Shown piece after piece: positions 34,468 to 46,868 of a DNA stretch of 64,000 bases; positions within the stretch are counted from its first letter, which is position 1, and every line of letters begins with the position of its first letter. The DNA comes from Nematostella vectensis (taxonomy: Eukaryota; Cnidaria; Anthozoa; Actiniaria; Edwardsiidae), in assembly GCF_932526225.1 (NCBI RefSeq), contig NC_064047.1, positions 9,716,494 through 9,780,493 of the forward strand, given 5' to 3'. The translations under genes were made by a program, and so were the position numbers. A model generated the notes under the pieces. The model had not been told where the DNA came from. It made no database searches and saw only the letters and a program-made list of their open reading frames with translations.

Positions 34468-36370
34468 CCACATCCTACATACAGCCCAACCCCCCTCCCA
34501 CCACACACACATCTACCCCTCCACACATAGCCTACTACATACACACCATAGCATCCCACGACTATATCAATCAACCCACAACACACCAACTAGCCACACC
34601 CTACACCAGACACTACCCCACAACCAATTCCCCCCCCCTACAAACACCTACATACAGCCCCCTCCCCCACCATACAAACATTTACCCCACAGCACAAAAC
34701 CCAACTACAAACGACCACACCCTATGACCTACCCTACCTACCGACAAACCAACACCTCACGATCACCTAACATCGCAACGATACATTATCACCCACATTT
34801 ACACCATAACCTCACAAATTTTAAATCGACCTCCGCACCACCACCATTTTAACACACACAGACCCATCACGCTAAATTATAAGCCTTATCTACTCCACAT
34901 CTCCCTCACCACCACCCTTACCTATACACCGTACCAATTTTTCCCCACCAACACAGACATTAGCCATCTCCATACCACACCATAATATTATTATTTTTTT
35001 CTCTCTCACCTACCCACCACACACTACCACAACCTATTCTATAGTCCCACTTTATCTCTTCACCACCCCCACCACCTACTAGTCGAACCTATCCACCTTT
35101 TCACGCCGTAATTACATTACTACCATCTCCACTCTACATTACCTTACTAGCCATCCTTCACCATCACCCTCCAACATCACCATACCATATGATCACACCC
35201 ACCTCACTACCACACCACGATTATTCCAAGCCCTAACACAACACCAACACCCACCTAAGCCCCCACACACCTACACATACACTTCCTTCCCCCCCTTACA
35301 CTTTCCTACACTCTCACCTACAATATACACACCTAACACACCCTACACAAGCCAGACCCCTGCCAACACCAAAACCACACACCCCTCCCCCCCCCCATGG
35401 CCACAACACTACTCACCCTACAACACACCAAACCAACCACACCCTACAGCAGCCACTAGTCCTACAACCAGCGCTCCCTCCAACACCACACCCTACACAC
35501 AGCGCAACCCCCTCCCACCACACGCACATCTACCCCTCCACACATAGCCTACTACATACACACCATAGCATCCCACGACTATATCAACCAACCCACAACA
35601 CACCAACCAGCCACACCCTACACCAGACACTACCCCACAACCAATTCCCCCCCCTACAAACACCTACATACAGCCCCCTCCCCACCATACAAACATTTAC
35701 CCCACAGCACAAAACCCAACTACAAACGACCACACCCTATGAGCCACCCTATCTACCCACAAACCAACACCTTACGATCACTTAACACCATAACGATACA
35801 TTATCACCCACATTTACACCATAACCTCACAAATTTAAAATCGACCTCCGCACCACTACCATTTTAAAACACCTACAGACCCATCACGCTAAATTATAAG
35901 CCTTATCTACTCCACATCTCCCTCACCACCACTCTTACCTGTACACCGTACCAATTTTCCCCCACCAACACAGCCATAAGCCATCTCCCTACCACACCAT
36001 ATTATTATTATTTTTTTCTTTTTCACCTACCCACCACACACTACCACAACCTATTCTATAGTCCCACTTTATCTTTTCACCACCCTCCACCACCTACTAG
36101 TCGAACCTATCCACCTTTTCACCGTAATTACATTACTACCATCTCCACTCTACATTACCTTACTAGCCATCCTTCACCATCACCCTCCAACATCACCATA
36201 CCATATGATCACACCCACCTCACTACCACACCACGATTATTCCAAGCCCTAACACAACACCAACACCCACCTAAGCCCCACACACCTACACATACACTTC
36301 CTTCCCCCCCTCACACTTTCCTACACTCTCACCTAAAATATACACACCTAACACACCCTACACAAGCCAT
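34468..36370 (+). repeat. Tandem ~1.0-kb duplication of C/A-rich DNA
   Basis: The segment from 34475 to about 35360 recurs from about 35490 to 36370, offset about 1017 bp, with high identity (for example catcccacgactatatcaa in both). The plus strand is almost free of G over long stretches. Long open frames here (for example 34356-34852) are His/Pro/Thr-rich artefacts of composition. Confidence 0.85.
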
Positions 36371-38775
36371 GATCACACCCACCTCACTATCACACCACTT
36401 TAGGCCCCTACGTCTTGGTACGAATACCCGATCCAAACCAAAAAGTTATGTACCATACGGGGAAAGTGCTGTATCACAATCTGTGATCCCAAGACGTACC
36501 CCCTCCCACACCTCACCTCCTTCCCACTCTCCCTCTGATAACAACACACAACCCCCCTCCCTCCCATATTGCTTAAACTCATCATTATAATCTCTCCACA
36601 GCCTTCACCCGCCGTCGCTATGGCACAACAGGACCTGTTGTACGCCCACACGTGTTAACCACTACTGCCACAACCCAATCCACCCACACGCCCACACTCT
36701 AACACCTCAACACCCAACACCCCTTATCATACAGACCCCTCCTACATTGAAGATGATATTTTACTCCAACATGCCTCACCCCCTCACACAACATCTCCTA
36801 CCCATAATTTTCTTGATGACCTCTCCCCCACGCAACTCGATGCCCTACTCGTCATGAGTAGGGCCTTTTAAGACATCCACTCCAAGCCAGCCAATCATCG
36901 AAGATGATTCACCACTACCAAGACCCTCAAGAACCGACAAACAGCCCCTCTACAGAAATATAACTGATATATATACACTGGATAAAAACTCAGAAGCCAG
37001 CCATCTACAACCATAAACCTACAGGCCCTAACAGAACCGCAAAAGGAATCCTACGAGTCTCCTGTACCACACAGCATATCCACACCAATAAAAACAGTCC
37101 TTCTACAGAAGTACATTCCCGATCCATCGACAACAAGCCACCATCTCCAGCTATAGGCATACCGGCCTCAACAATGACCGTAGAAATACTTCCAAGAGAC
37201 TCCTACGTAACACACGCTACTGCCCTGAATATCCTAACCGGGCTCCTCACCAACACTCTATCCTCCCAGCGTATGTCACCCCGTCATCCTATCTGGCACA
37301 GAACACTTCCAAAATATTCCCGTACAATAGTATAGCCATTCATTGTATTCATCCGCCATATTTTGCCAATTTTGTAAACCAAACCGCAACCAATTTAATA
37401 AATACCCGGATGTACAATAACCGGAACCGGAAACAGCGATATCTATTTTCATCTAATACTCGTATAACCACGGGCGCAATCCCCTCATAACCCCTCACTT
37501 CGCTACATACGGAATACCTCCAAGACAGGCAATCTAAGCTCCGCCAATACACATCTCGGGTATGTACACCCTCCTTTCCACACATCCTATATACTACCCA
37601 CCACATCAAGACACCCGTATTCTCTCCCCTTCCCGCTACATGCATAAGTTCCCACACTTATTTATCATTTAGTCCACCCCATAAGGCCGCTAGCCAGGAC
37701 CATCACATGCACCATTTTGTCCACTACACACTTCTCACTCCTAGCTTAGCCTCTATCCACTTTTTTTCTCTTTACCTCATTCCCCTGCGCGCTACTTTTT
37801 ACTCATTGCATGCATACGCTTCACTAGAGGCATTACTAACGAGCGTGTAGGGGCGGGTGATGAAGCGTGTTATCATTCGAAACACGCTTCATATACGAAT
37901 CGTCTCCCTAGTTTTTCCCCTTTTTACTCCCACCATCATCGCCGCTTCTCCCCTAACTTTCCCCTAAGTTTCCCCGCTTTATTCTCCAGGTTCGTATATG
38001 ACCAACCAATAGACCTCGCCCCCTGATGAGAAGTCTTGGTTGGCGTTATATGCCTTTAGTTCTACATTTCGCAGAGCTCTTTGAAATGACCTAAACACTT
38101 TTGTCTTATTGGTTTGTTTTGTTATGTTTATTTTGCATATACATGCCAGTTGTTTTCTTCATGCCTTTGCCTTTTCCCCTTATCTCTTACCACTGATTAT
38201 CGCTTCATCTGGGGTAAACTATCCTTCCTGTCTTGTTAACGTTTCAGCGTCATCTCCACTCTCACCGCGCTCCCTTTGTCTTCATCTTCTTCTCGCCGTT
38301 TTACTAGCATCATTTTCCATTGTCCGCAATACTTCCTTTTACCGCTACAGTATTTTATATTTTTTCTCTGCGTTTTCGCAACACTCATTCAATCTCTATT
38401 ATTATTTAATTTCGCCTGTCAATCATACCACTTACACACTTCATTAGATACATACATCCACACATACCTCACCCTCTCCATTACCGCTCACCATTTCCTC
38501 TCTACAATCTAAACACTTTTCTTTCTCTTATCCTACATATTACTTTCCTACCCTACACACAACACACTTTCTCAAAAACACTACACAGTCTCGTCACAAT
38601 ATCCCTGCTCATCATTCTGTTCACACTCGCATTATCCCCCTTCATCAGATTTCACTAATGCCGCCATCACCTCTTCACATCCGCTACACAACACTCGCCA
38701 CAAGTTACCGATTTTAACTGTTTCAATCTCCACATAATACCATATTTACTAACTACCTTCTCCATTCAACAACAA
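36371..38775 (+). other. Pyrimidine-rich, G-poor region; no gene recognised
   Basis: The strand bias of the preceding duplication continues, shifting from C/A-rich to C/T-rich after about 37700. A 12-bp-stem hairpin (atgaagcgtgtt / aacacgcttcat) is at 37854-37886, followed by ccctag. Open frames on both strands lack recognisable domains. Confidence 0.45.
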
Positions 38776-39043
38776 AAAAAACCCCGAAGTATTGTGTTCG
38801 AATTTAATATTTTTAAGTCACGTTGTTTAGAAATCGAGTCGCTGTTAACCCTTTATTATGCTTCAAGAATTGCAAGTATTTCTTCTGCTTTCCCTTTGTC
38901 CATTACCGCAATTCCGTGGGGTTGATTTCGGGGACTCCTCGGTATCGTTTCGGGTCCGTGGATCAGTTGGGGTACTTTTGAGGATCATTTCGGGTCCTGG
39001 GATCGTTTTCGGGTCCTGGGATCATTACGGCTCCTGTACAAAG
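38776..39043 (+). repeat. Dispersed segment, copy A
   Basis: From gaagtattgtgttcgaattt onward it is nearly identical to 44866-45122. It ends in a short tandem motif (tttcgggtcctgggatcat). Part of it recurs inverted at 43912-44072. Confidence 0.85.
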
Positions 39044-39141
39044 AACTTTTCTAGCATGAAGATAATGCTTTTCAGAATTAGTCGTTTTCCAGATGATGGA
39101 CAAATTGAGCGCGTATGCAAGGCTTTGATCGGTTTAAAGGT

Positions 39142-39331
39142 GCCGACCATTTGACTTTTGAGGGGGGGGGGATTGATGTTTTTGGCTGCGCAGGGTATTT
39201 TCAAAGTATTTGGAGTGCAATAATTTTTTTTTACCGATGCAGGATATTTTTTTTCGTCCACCAATTGGTGCAGGATATATTTTTTTTTTTGTAAAATCAT
39301 CCCCCCCCCCCTCAATAGTCAAATGGTCGGC
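39142..39331. mobile_element. gccgaccatttgac MITE
   Basis: Ends gccgaccatttgac and gtcaaatggtcggc are inverted, followed inward by poly-G and poly-C tracts that also pair. The related inverted segment near 46800 lacks this insert, giving an approximate empty site. Confidence 0.75.
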
Positions 39332-39344
39332 CCCTAAATTTACA

Positions 39345-40150
39345 ACCTTCTTGCAAATATATGCAGCTGTTCAAACTACAGGCTTTATTGTAAAATGTGC
39401 AAAAGAGGTTCAGAAACTTGCAAGGCGGCTGTAAACTAACTTGTCAAACGACCTTCAGAGGTAGCAAATGGTATTGGCGGCCATTGGCGAGCATGGGTGG
39501 ACTTCGAGTTTGTATCATCTTCGAGCATTTTGATAAAAAAAATGGCGAGCAACAAGCAACAAACAAATAAAAAATATTTGGCGAGCATTTTTAAAAACAA
39601 AAACACAAAACAAATATTCCCAATTTTAATAAAGGATCGATTAGGTATCGCCGAGGTAAAGTTGAGTGAGGCTGCCATTGACCTGCTTGCTTTAGTTATT
39701 TTTAACATGAAACAGTTGGTCGTGTTGCCAGACAGATTAAGACACACATAAATTCAGTGACTTAAAAAAGAGAGAATTGGAGCATTCTCTTTTTCAGAAA
39801 ACGAACATTGCGAGAGCCGAAATTACGGCTAAAATTTGATAGATGCTTCGAAGATTCTAGGGATCTTTTGCACCCCCTGCTTCCCGAATCCTTGCTACAC
39901 GCTCCATCATCAGTAACAATGAGCATATGCATGAACTTGAAAATAAACTTGATTATCGTGTATGCATCCCCGTTCCAAAAATTCGGGTTTCTCTTTCGTA
40001 AGAACAAGTCGTACAAGGTTCAAGGCTGATGTGCTCACGTAATTATTGTCAAAGTGCGCAATAACATTATATTTCAACCTCAATATTTTTACGGTAACTC
40101 TATAAAATAGGTAAAGCAAGAACTTACATCAACTCTACACCTCTATTTTG
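39345..40150. repeat. Duplicated flank of DNRLRE gene A
   Basis: 39360-39430 is inverted at 46690-46765. 39530-39660 (gcgagcaacaagcaacaaac) is inverted at 45730-45850. 39712-40145 recurs in direct orientation at 48331-48800. No gene seen. Confidence 0.75.
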
Positions 40151-40554
40151 ATGGCCTGACAAACTATATTCATGGTGTAAGCTACATTGTTTCTATTTCG
40201 GGTATTGGTAACCTCGCCTGCTAGACTAAAGAGGTCAGGTCGTGCTATCATGTACTAAGTCACGTACTTACAGGAACAACACCCCTTTGAAGATTATGGA
40301 AGTGTTTTAAATTTATCTCTCGTATATGGTTCTGTGGTTCCTGCGGTCACATGAATCCCGTTTTCTCGGCCACTTTTAACCACAAATCCAGTTTCCCTTT
40401 TTTCACAAAAATCTCGTTTCCAGGTCTTAAATTAAGACGAGCTGTTTCCGTTTTAAACATTCGGGATCCTGTCATACAGAAAATCTCGCTGTTTTTCAGG
40501 GTTATATATGTTCTTTGATTGCGGCAATTGATCCCCCATTGTTCTTTCCACAGA

Positions 40555-41931
40555 ATGAACATCAGAATTCTAGCGGTCACCGTCCTACTGGCGTTACTCG
40601 CCCCATCCGTCACACATGCTATCATCAAATCATGGGACACAGGAAGTGGGACAATTTACCGTCTCCATGTCACGCAAGATGTGGCCATAGAAAGTCCCTC
40701 TGGCAACCACAATAACCTGCCTTACCTTCTCGTCGGCAAGCACCCACGATACCCCAACAAGCGCTCTCTGTTGCAGTTTGAAAGCCCCCCGAGATCTGGT
40801 TGCCAAATCCAATGGGCAAAGATGTACATGTACTTTGTATACGCGCACAAGGCTAGCTGGCATTCACCTCATCAGGCACCCTACCTTAACCGGGACATCA
40901 TGATTCACCGAGTGCTGAAGCCATGGAACGAGGGTCAAGCGAATACCAGATACAGGTATGCCCTTCTCAACCACCTTTGAAATATCAACAAATCGCAGAC
41001 TCTGTTGTGTGTAACGCAATGCATGCACGTAATTAGGGAGGGGGTCAGTTTATTTTCTAGGCAGCGTAATCTTGGCCAGTGTTTTTCAGTTTTCAGTAAG
41101 AAAATAAAAAATAAAAACATTTATTGTTTGATCAAATTTCGTTAAGTAGCACCTCTTATAAAATTAAAGATACTCGTCTTAGGATGCTCAATAGCCATTA
41201 TACTAAGATGTTCCCAAGATTATTAGCGGGCTTAAAGCCCCATCTACACTAACAATATTTAGTTGACAACTAGATTTGTTGGCTTCTACACTAGCAATTT
41301 TTCATGAGTGACAATTTTAAATTGCCGAGAAAAAGCAAACCTGCTAGCTTTTGAGCAACTATAGTTGCCATATAAAAATTGCCGACTTTGCTCCTTCTAC
41401 ACTAGCAAATAAAAATTGTCACATAAAAATTGTCAACTAAAAGTTGCTAGTGTAGATGGAGCTTAAGATTTATGACAGGATGAGGACGACGCACACGCGG
41501 GATGCGGAATCTCTCCGCGCGTTGAAAAAGAAACATGGTATTGCACGTTGGAATCTAGCGTGCTATCAGTAAATTTTGAAGTCCCTATTATTTGTGTTGG
41601 CAATGGCACTCATTAACTTTTATATCAAAATTCTGACTTTCTTTTTAGGATGTCAAATTATCCCTGGAGCCAACTTTACCTTGGTTTAGACGGCACTGAT
41701 GCAGAGAACATGCCCCAGTCTCCCTCAACCACCATGTTCTCGTACAGACCAAGTGGCTTTGTAGAGTTTGACGTCACAAGAGCCGTGAAGGACTGGGCGG
41801 GAGGGTCGCCCAATTACGGCTTGGTTGTCAGAGTAAAAGATGAAAGTGTTGACGGCAGAGGGCTGAGGTTTGCAAGTAATGCTGATCCAGATAGCCAGCA
41901 TCACGCCTTCATTCATGTGAAGTGTGCTTAA
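40555..41931 (+). CDS. Secreted DNRLRE-domain protein A
   Basis: Two exons, 40555-40955 and 41649-41931, join in phase 2 to give 227 aa. Residues 1-22 are a signal peptide (MNIRILAVTVLLALLAPS, cleavage near THA). The mature protein has the DNRLRE-type layout: NNLPYLLVGKHPRYPNKRSL, LQFESPPRSGCQIQWAKMYM, a central VLKPWNEG, and C-terminal VEFDVTRAVKDWAGGSPNYG, LRFASNAD, ending VKCA. Such domains are secreted beta-sandwiches in bacterial and invertebrate proteins; the substrate here is unknown. A cag acceptor directly precedes the ATG, implying an upstream 5' UTR exon, but the TATA-containing stretch seen upstream of gene B is missing here. The closest relative is gene B at 49456. Confidence 0.85.
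41232..41466. mobile_element. TTAA-flanked MITE in the gene A intron
   Basis: agccccatctacactaacaa and ttgctagtgtagatggagc form inverted ends of about 20 bp, each abutting ttaa. Internal copies of tctacactagcaa and aaaaattg give it a foldback character. The TTAA flank suggests a piggyBac-like origin. Confidence 0.8.
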
Positions 41932-41984
41932 GATTAGAGAGCCACTGTAACGAAATGTTACTTGTCACGCAATTTAGCGATTCG

Positions 41985-42027
41985 AGTAATGCTGACCGAA
42001 ATAGCAAGCATGTGAAGTGTGCTTAAA
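41985..42027 (+). pseudogene. C-terminal scrap of a third DNRLRE gene copy
   Basis: Shortly after the stop of gene A the sequence again encodes SNADRNSKHVKCA and a stop, closer to the end of gene B (SNADRDSKRHAYIHVKCA) than to gene A, with a short deletion. It is a remnant of unequal exchange within the gene family. Confidence 0.7.
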
Positions 42028-42235
42028 CAGCCTCTGACAGCCGCCACTTTGTCATCCTAGCAAAACACCAAGTGCGATAAAGCTTATTTTCGATTGAATT
42101 TGATGAATAAAGTGAATAAAGTAAAAAACTTTGTGCGTTTTTTTTTTTTTTTTTTTTTTTTTTTGAGATTTTATTACAATATGTGCAATGAAAACAATAA
42201 CAGAGGTGTGGCTCACAAGGGCTATTTAATATTAT
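42024..42235 (+). repeat. cagccgccattttg dispersed repeat, copy 2
   Basis: Shares agccgccactttgtcat, attttcgattgaatttg and gaaaacaataacagaggtgt with the copies at 25615 and 53932. It is interrupted by a poly-T tract (42138-42164). It splits the duplicated 3' flank of gene A. Confidence 0.7.
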
Positions 42236-43050
42236 GTAGTCCCGGTCACGAAATGTTTCTTGTTACGCGAGTTGTGTCAGGCAATTTAGCAATTCGATCA
42301 CGGAAGCGCATAATAATAATACATTGTAAATACAGGGACTATGGCGTTTCCAAGGACCAGGCTATTTTTAGACGCGCGGGCACAAACGGGCCAATCAGCT
42401 ACGTTGACGTTGGTCGCGCGCGCGAGTGACGTGAGGCTGCACGCGAAAATGCAGTTAGCAAGAATACTTTTTTTAATCCATCATCCGTCGGTTTTGTTTT
42501 GTTTTGTTTACCTTAATAATTGCAAGCTAAAATTTAAAGTCGTAGATAGGGTTAGATTTAAAATAAAGAGAAGAGCAACAAAAGTCAAAGTACCAAAGGT
42601 AGCTTTTCTTTTGTCTGAGACTGCACATGCAGCTGAGCTCAGCCGTTTGTGATTATAAATAAAAAGAAGACCAAACAGCGACGTTTCTGGATCAGAAGTA
42701 GATGCAATTGTCCATGGAGAAAATGTTAATTAATAAAATGAAGGACAAAAACAGAAGCGAGATTTTGTCAACGTTTCGGACTTTATTGAGTCCTTCTTCA
42801 GGGCGGTTACATAAAGTCAGTCGCATCACGCGTATAAATGTAGTTGTGAACGATGCGCGCGTGCTCACGCTCTGAAGAATACATGAGATGATTCTTTTCT
42901 AAGTTGGAAAAGGGGGAATGTACAAATGAAAGTTATGGATAACTAAATAACTATTGAACTAGAGGACTACCTAGTAAATGTTTAAAAAAAAAACGTATTG
43001 TTTCCCTACTCTACTAATAAAAGGGGGGGGGGGGGGGGGGGGGAGATTAG
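42236..43050. other. No gene recognised
   Basis: Starts with the displaced 3' flank of gene A (cggtcacgaaatgtttcttg, compare 50805). The rest has short frames only and a poly-G run at 43023-43043. Confidence 0.4.
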
Positions 43051-43059
43051 AGTTCAGAA

Positions 43060-43640
43060 AGCGCCTAGAGTTCTTCCCGCAGGTTGAGACTTTTAGATGT
43101 GACTGTTTTCAGCTTGTCAATCCAGTATCCTTGGACGTTGATCAGATCTTCTGCGCGGGATACTTTCTTGGTGCCCTTGATGGTAACATCCTGGAGGCCG
43201 CCAGTCCTATGCTCGGGTTGAAATGGGCGGCAACAGGGTCGCTCTCTCCGTACTTCTGCCAGTTGTTTATGGTGCACTTGGGGGTGCGAATACATGAAGA
43301 GGCTTACTTGTTTCTCCAACGTATTGTTTCTAGCAACGTTTGCACGCAATCAGGTGCACCATATTGCAAGTTTTACAGCTGAGAGCACTGTTGATGTTAT
43401 ATTGCTTGCCGGTAGAAGTACTGGAGAATACCCTGTTGTGTGTACAAAAGCACACATTCCACACCTTTTGTCGCCACATGGTGTCAAGCCCGGTGGATCT
43501 TTGTTCTTCCTGTGGAAGACGTGTCCTTACAAAAATATCACGTAGGCTGGGAGGGCGTCTGAACGCCACCACCATTGGAGATTCTTGTACAATGTTTCGC
43601 ATGCGCTCTGACACCCACAAGATAGGGAGGGCGTCTCGTG
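43060..43640 (-). pseudogene. Penelope-like retroelement fragment (GIY-YIG region)
   Basis: On the minus strand, VVAFRRPPSLRDIFVRTRLP is followed by FSSTSTGKQYNINSALSCKT, CNMVHLIACKRC, an in-frame TAG, then KQYVGETSKPLHVF. After frame changes come DPVAAHFNPSIG and GYWIDKLKTVTSKSLNLRE. This order matches the linker and GIY-YIG endonuclease end of Penelope-like elements. At least one nonsense codon and frameshifts make it inactive; the reverse transcriptase core is not visible. Confidence 0.65.
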
Positions 43641-43911
43641 TGATCTTGTGAGCATTCCTAAATGCAGGGTGGTATGTTGCCGCCTATTTCAACCCGAGCA
43701 ATGCACATAGCCTCCAGGGGCCGGGGCCTGAAAGGTCAGAAGATTTCATCTGTCGATAGGAGTTATACGTATGATAAATTCGCTTAGTGGTGAATACCCG
43801 ACCAATAAAATCTGGTGCATGAAAGCAAAGTTATCCCTCCGATAGCTATCGGTAGATGAGCGACAAGAAAACTGGTTTGACGAGTAAATTGTACACAGGA
43901 AACCCGGTAAA

Positions 43912-44072
43912 TCTGTACAGGACCCGAAATGATCCCAGGACCCGAAACGATCCCAGGACCCGAAATGATCCCCAAAAGTACCCCAACTGATCCCGGGACC
44001 CGAAACGATCCCCAAGAGTTCCCGAAATGAACCCCAAGGAATTGCAGTAATGGACAAACAAAAGGAATGTGA
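43912..44072 (-). repeat. Dispersed segment, inverted partial copy
   Basis: Reverse complement of the cgggtcctgggatcatttcg part of the segments at 38776-39043 and 44866-45122. Confidence 0.8.
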
Positions 44073-44482
44073 AAGGATTGGCTTTCAGTTTTAACAACAT
44101 ATGAAACATTTTAGCGTCATTTTTGTTACTTATTTTGTTACCAGAAATTTGAATTAACTAAAACCATAGTATTGAGATTTTTATATACGACTGCGCGGGA
44201 AATACAGCTTTCGACAGCTTGGTTGAGTCAGCAGTTGGGGTCAAATAAAAATTCTCGTGATGGTAATTTGAAGAACCAGGCGTGAATAAATAATTTATAA
44301 ATAACAAGTCATAAAAGAAAGTCTCCACAGATTAGACATGCCTTTGCTTTCCCGTAGAAAAATGTTTGTTTGTGTTCGGTGAATGAAAGACCTATCATAA
44401 AGAGAGATAGAGAGAAATCATGCAGTGGTGTACGCACTACTACAGAAATTCAAAACTCACATATTGCTTTCAACAAAAGCCA

Positions 44483-44745
44483 CATCTCTTAATATTTTGC
44501 AACGGTAGTAAAAGGGTTGTTCGAGTGCATTACTCAGTCTGCTTTTGTCATTCCATCTTCTCGGCCAAACCGGCTGTCGGTAAATATTCGCCCGTGTGAA
44601 CATGGATTTCGTGGTGAAAAACACGTTTGGTTGCCAAATTAATATAGGTATTTTTAGGGATGATGTTTACCGGGAACGAGATTTATAGTGTCAGAGTCAT
44701 GTGTTGGGACTGCAAATGTTTCGAAGGTCAAAAGTTTGGTTGTTC
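44483..44745 (+). repeat. Dispersed repeat, copy 2
   Basis: Matches 28840-29125 (cttaatattttgcaacggta, cattccatcttctcggccaa, aggtcaaaagtttggttg). Confidence 0.8.
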
Positions 44746-44865
44746 TGAGCAAGGCTGTGCTTTGGCTGTGCTATGTTTATTTTGTACTCCTTTCAGTAGC
44801 AATTTAAAGTTGTGTATTTGTTTTGGACTCTGTTTATGGGTTTAACGCCGGGCAATGTAATAAAT

Positions 44866-45122
44866 AGAAGTATTGTGTTCGAATTTAATATTTTTAAGTC
44901 ACGTTGTTTAGAAATCGAGTCGCTGTTAACCCTTTATTATGCTTCAAGAATTGCAAGTATTTCTTCTGCTTTCCCTTTGTCCATTACCGCAATTCCGTGG
45001 GGTTGATTTCGGGGACTCCTCGGTACCGTTTCGGGTCCCGGGATCAGTTGGGGTACTTTTGGGGATCACTTCGGGTCCTGGGATCGTTTCGGGTTCTGGG
45101 ATCATTTCGGGTCCTGTACAAA
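44866..45122 (+). repeat. Dispersed segment, copy B
   Basis: Near-identical to 38776-39043, from gaagtattgtgttcgaattt to gggtcctgtaca. Confidence 0.85.
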
Positions 45123-45689
45123 TCAGCAAATATGAGCCCAGCTTTACCTTGAGTTTCGTTTTATTTCACCGGAGAATCTTCATAACATCTCTTTAGGTGG
45201 TCTGCAATCGCCTCAAATTCAGCCCCAAATTTGTTTTCAACTGGTTAAAAAAGCGCAAGTTTGACTTGCATGCAAGTTCCGCAGTGCGATATCATCAAAC
45301 AAATTCTCTTGGAATGCGGGTTGATTTTCGATTTTTGTCAATTATCATTCTTATTTCGCTCCCCCAAAAAATTCAAATAAATATTTCGTGTCGCACTCCG
45401 GCTAGATTTTATTTAAAATAACTAAGGAATGTGCGTAGCAATTTTTATATCGGTAGCTTGCAAAGTCGCGGAGAAATTCGCCACGAAGTCGACTTGACTC
45501 GATTTGACAAGTTCGCGTGTTCGCGGGTATCAGATTTCGCATTTTCCCACGGATTGGCTCGAAAATATTTTTTCTATAAACCTGAGTAACTTCCTTAACT
45601 TATCCTAAAGTTTCAAAGGAATTCGGCTATTTGTGAAGATATTATTGCAGCTTGGTAAACTTGGTAAACAGAGAATATAGTCTCCGGTA

Positions 45690-45900
45690 GTAACTAGTAA
45701 CTAAAGCAAGCAGATCAATGACAGCCTTACCTCGATACCACACTCGATCCTTTAGTAAAATTGGAAATATTTTTGTGTTTTTGTTTTTAAAAATGCTCGC
45801 CAAATATTTTTTGTTTGTTTGTTGCTCGTTGCTCGCCATTTTTTTTTTTTTTTTTTCAAAATGCTCGCTGCTCGAAGATAATCCAAATTTAACGTCACCG
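45690..45900 (-). repeat. Inverted copy of the 39.5-kb flank
   Basis: Reverse complement of 39500-39720, including the gctcgccaaatattttt word and cgatcctttagtaaaattgg. Confidence 0.75.
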
Positions 45901-46039
45901 CTAGGGACGGTAATTTCAGTTAATGGAGCCGGAACAAGGCTCAAAGGTCACTCATAAATTATATCGTACGGGTACACGTATCATGCTACGATAGCACAGG
46001 TATTACTCAATATGTTTCAAGTGAGATACCTTACTATAC

Positions 46040-46430
46040 ACGTTCTTAATTCTTATTGGTCGCTCTCTACCTATATAAAGGGCCACACCTAAAGTAAAGT
46101 CATTCGCTCTTTCGCTCAATAAGCTACGAGTACTGAAAAGAAACAGTTGCCTACCCTCCCTCCCTTTTACTGACAGGTTTCTTGGTGTGTACAGGCAGTG
46201 TTAGCTTGGAGATCAACTGTAAACAAGCATTAACTTAGTCATTGCTTTATTATTGAAATAAACCGGGGAGTATCTCCGAGAGTCTGCGGCTAGTTCTGTC
46301 TGACGACTTCCCCAAGCGGGGTTTGTTTGCTATAAAGTGTGCTTGTGCGTTTGTGGACCAGCCAATACTCTCGTCCGATCCTTCACGCGGAGTGAGGGGA
46401 GATGAGTGAGGCCTAAAGGTCATATGCTTA
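46040..46430 (+). promoter_or_regulatory. TATA-bearing promoter-like block, possible solo LTR
   Basis: attggtcgct (an inverted CCAAT-like word) and ctatataaagggcc at 46070 look like a polymerase II core promoter. About 180 bp downstream is gaaataaaccgggg, a polyadenylation-type signal, followed by a C/G-richer stretch. A promoter followed by a polyA signal over ~350 bp with no open frame is typical of an LTR. I could not find matching ends, a primer-binding site or a second copy. Confidence 0.3.
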
Positions 46431-46689
46431 CACTACAGTTGCTACGTCACGCGCTAGTCGTCACGTCACGCTAACTCGTTTTCGATCGGTCTGGCTCCCT
46501 CCCCCCCCCCCCCCCCCCCCCCCCATATTCTGCCATAATCCTGCCTAGTGTATTTATTGCGTTGCAAAGCGGGCATTTCCTTTTCACGCGTAAAGCGACA
46601 TTAACAAAAAGTCAAAGTACTCGTACTCGCAAACAATTATGGCCGTGCACCCAAGTTCGCCAATGATCGCCAAGACTATTTGCTACCCC

Positions 46690-46868
46690 TGCAGGTCGTT
46701 TGGCAAATTAGTTTACAGCCGCCTTGCAAGTTTCTGAACCTCTTTTGCACATTTTACAGTAAAGCATGTAGCTTATTGCTATTTGCAAGAAGGTTGTAAA
46801 GTCAAATACCTATCAAAGCCTTGCTTACGCGCTCAATGCCCATCATCTGGGAAAGGACTAATTCTGGA
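46690..46868 (-). repeat. Inverted copy of 39.1-39.4 kb without the MITE
   Basis: ccgccttgcaagtttctgaa and ctcttttgcacattttaca are the reverse complement of 39380-39430. gcgctcaatgcccatcatct matches 39075-39120. The MITE at 39142-39331 is absent here. Confidence 0.8.

Noticed and set aside
34356-34852. Long His/Pro/Thr-rich open frames on the plus strand
   Set aside because: They arise from the G-free C/A-rich composition, overlap each other in different frames and lie across the tandem duplication.
45642-45957. Opposite-strand frames near 45.7 kb
   Set aside because: Also found inverted at 39.5 kb as a duplicated non-coding segment with poly-T tracts.
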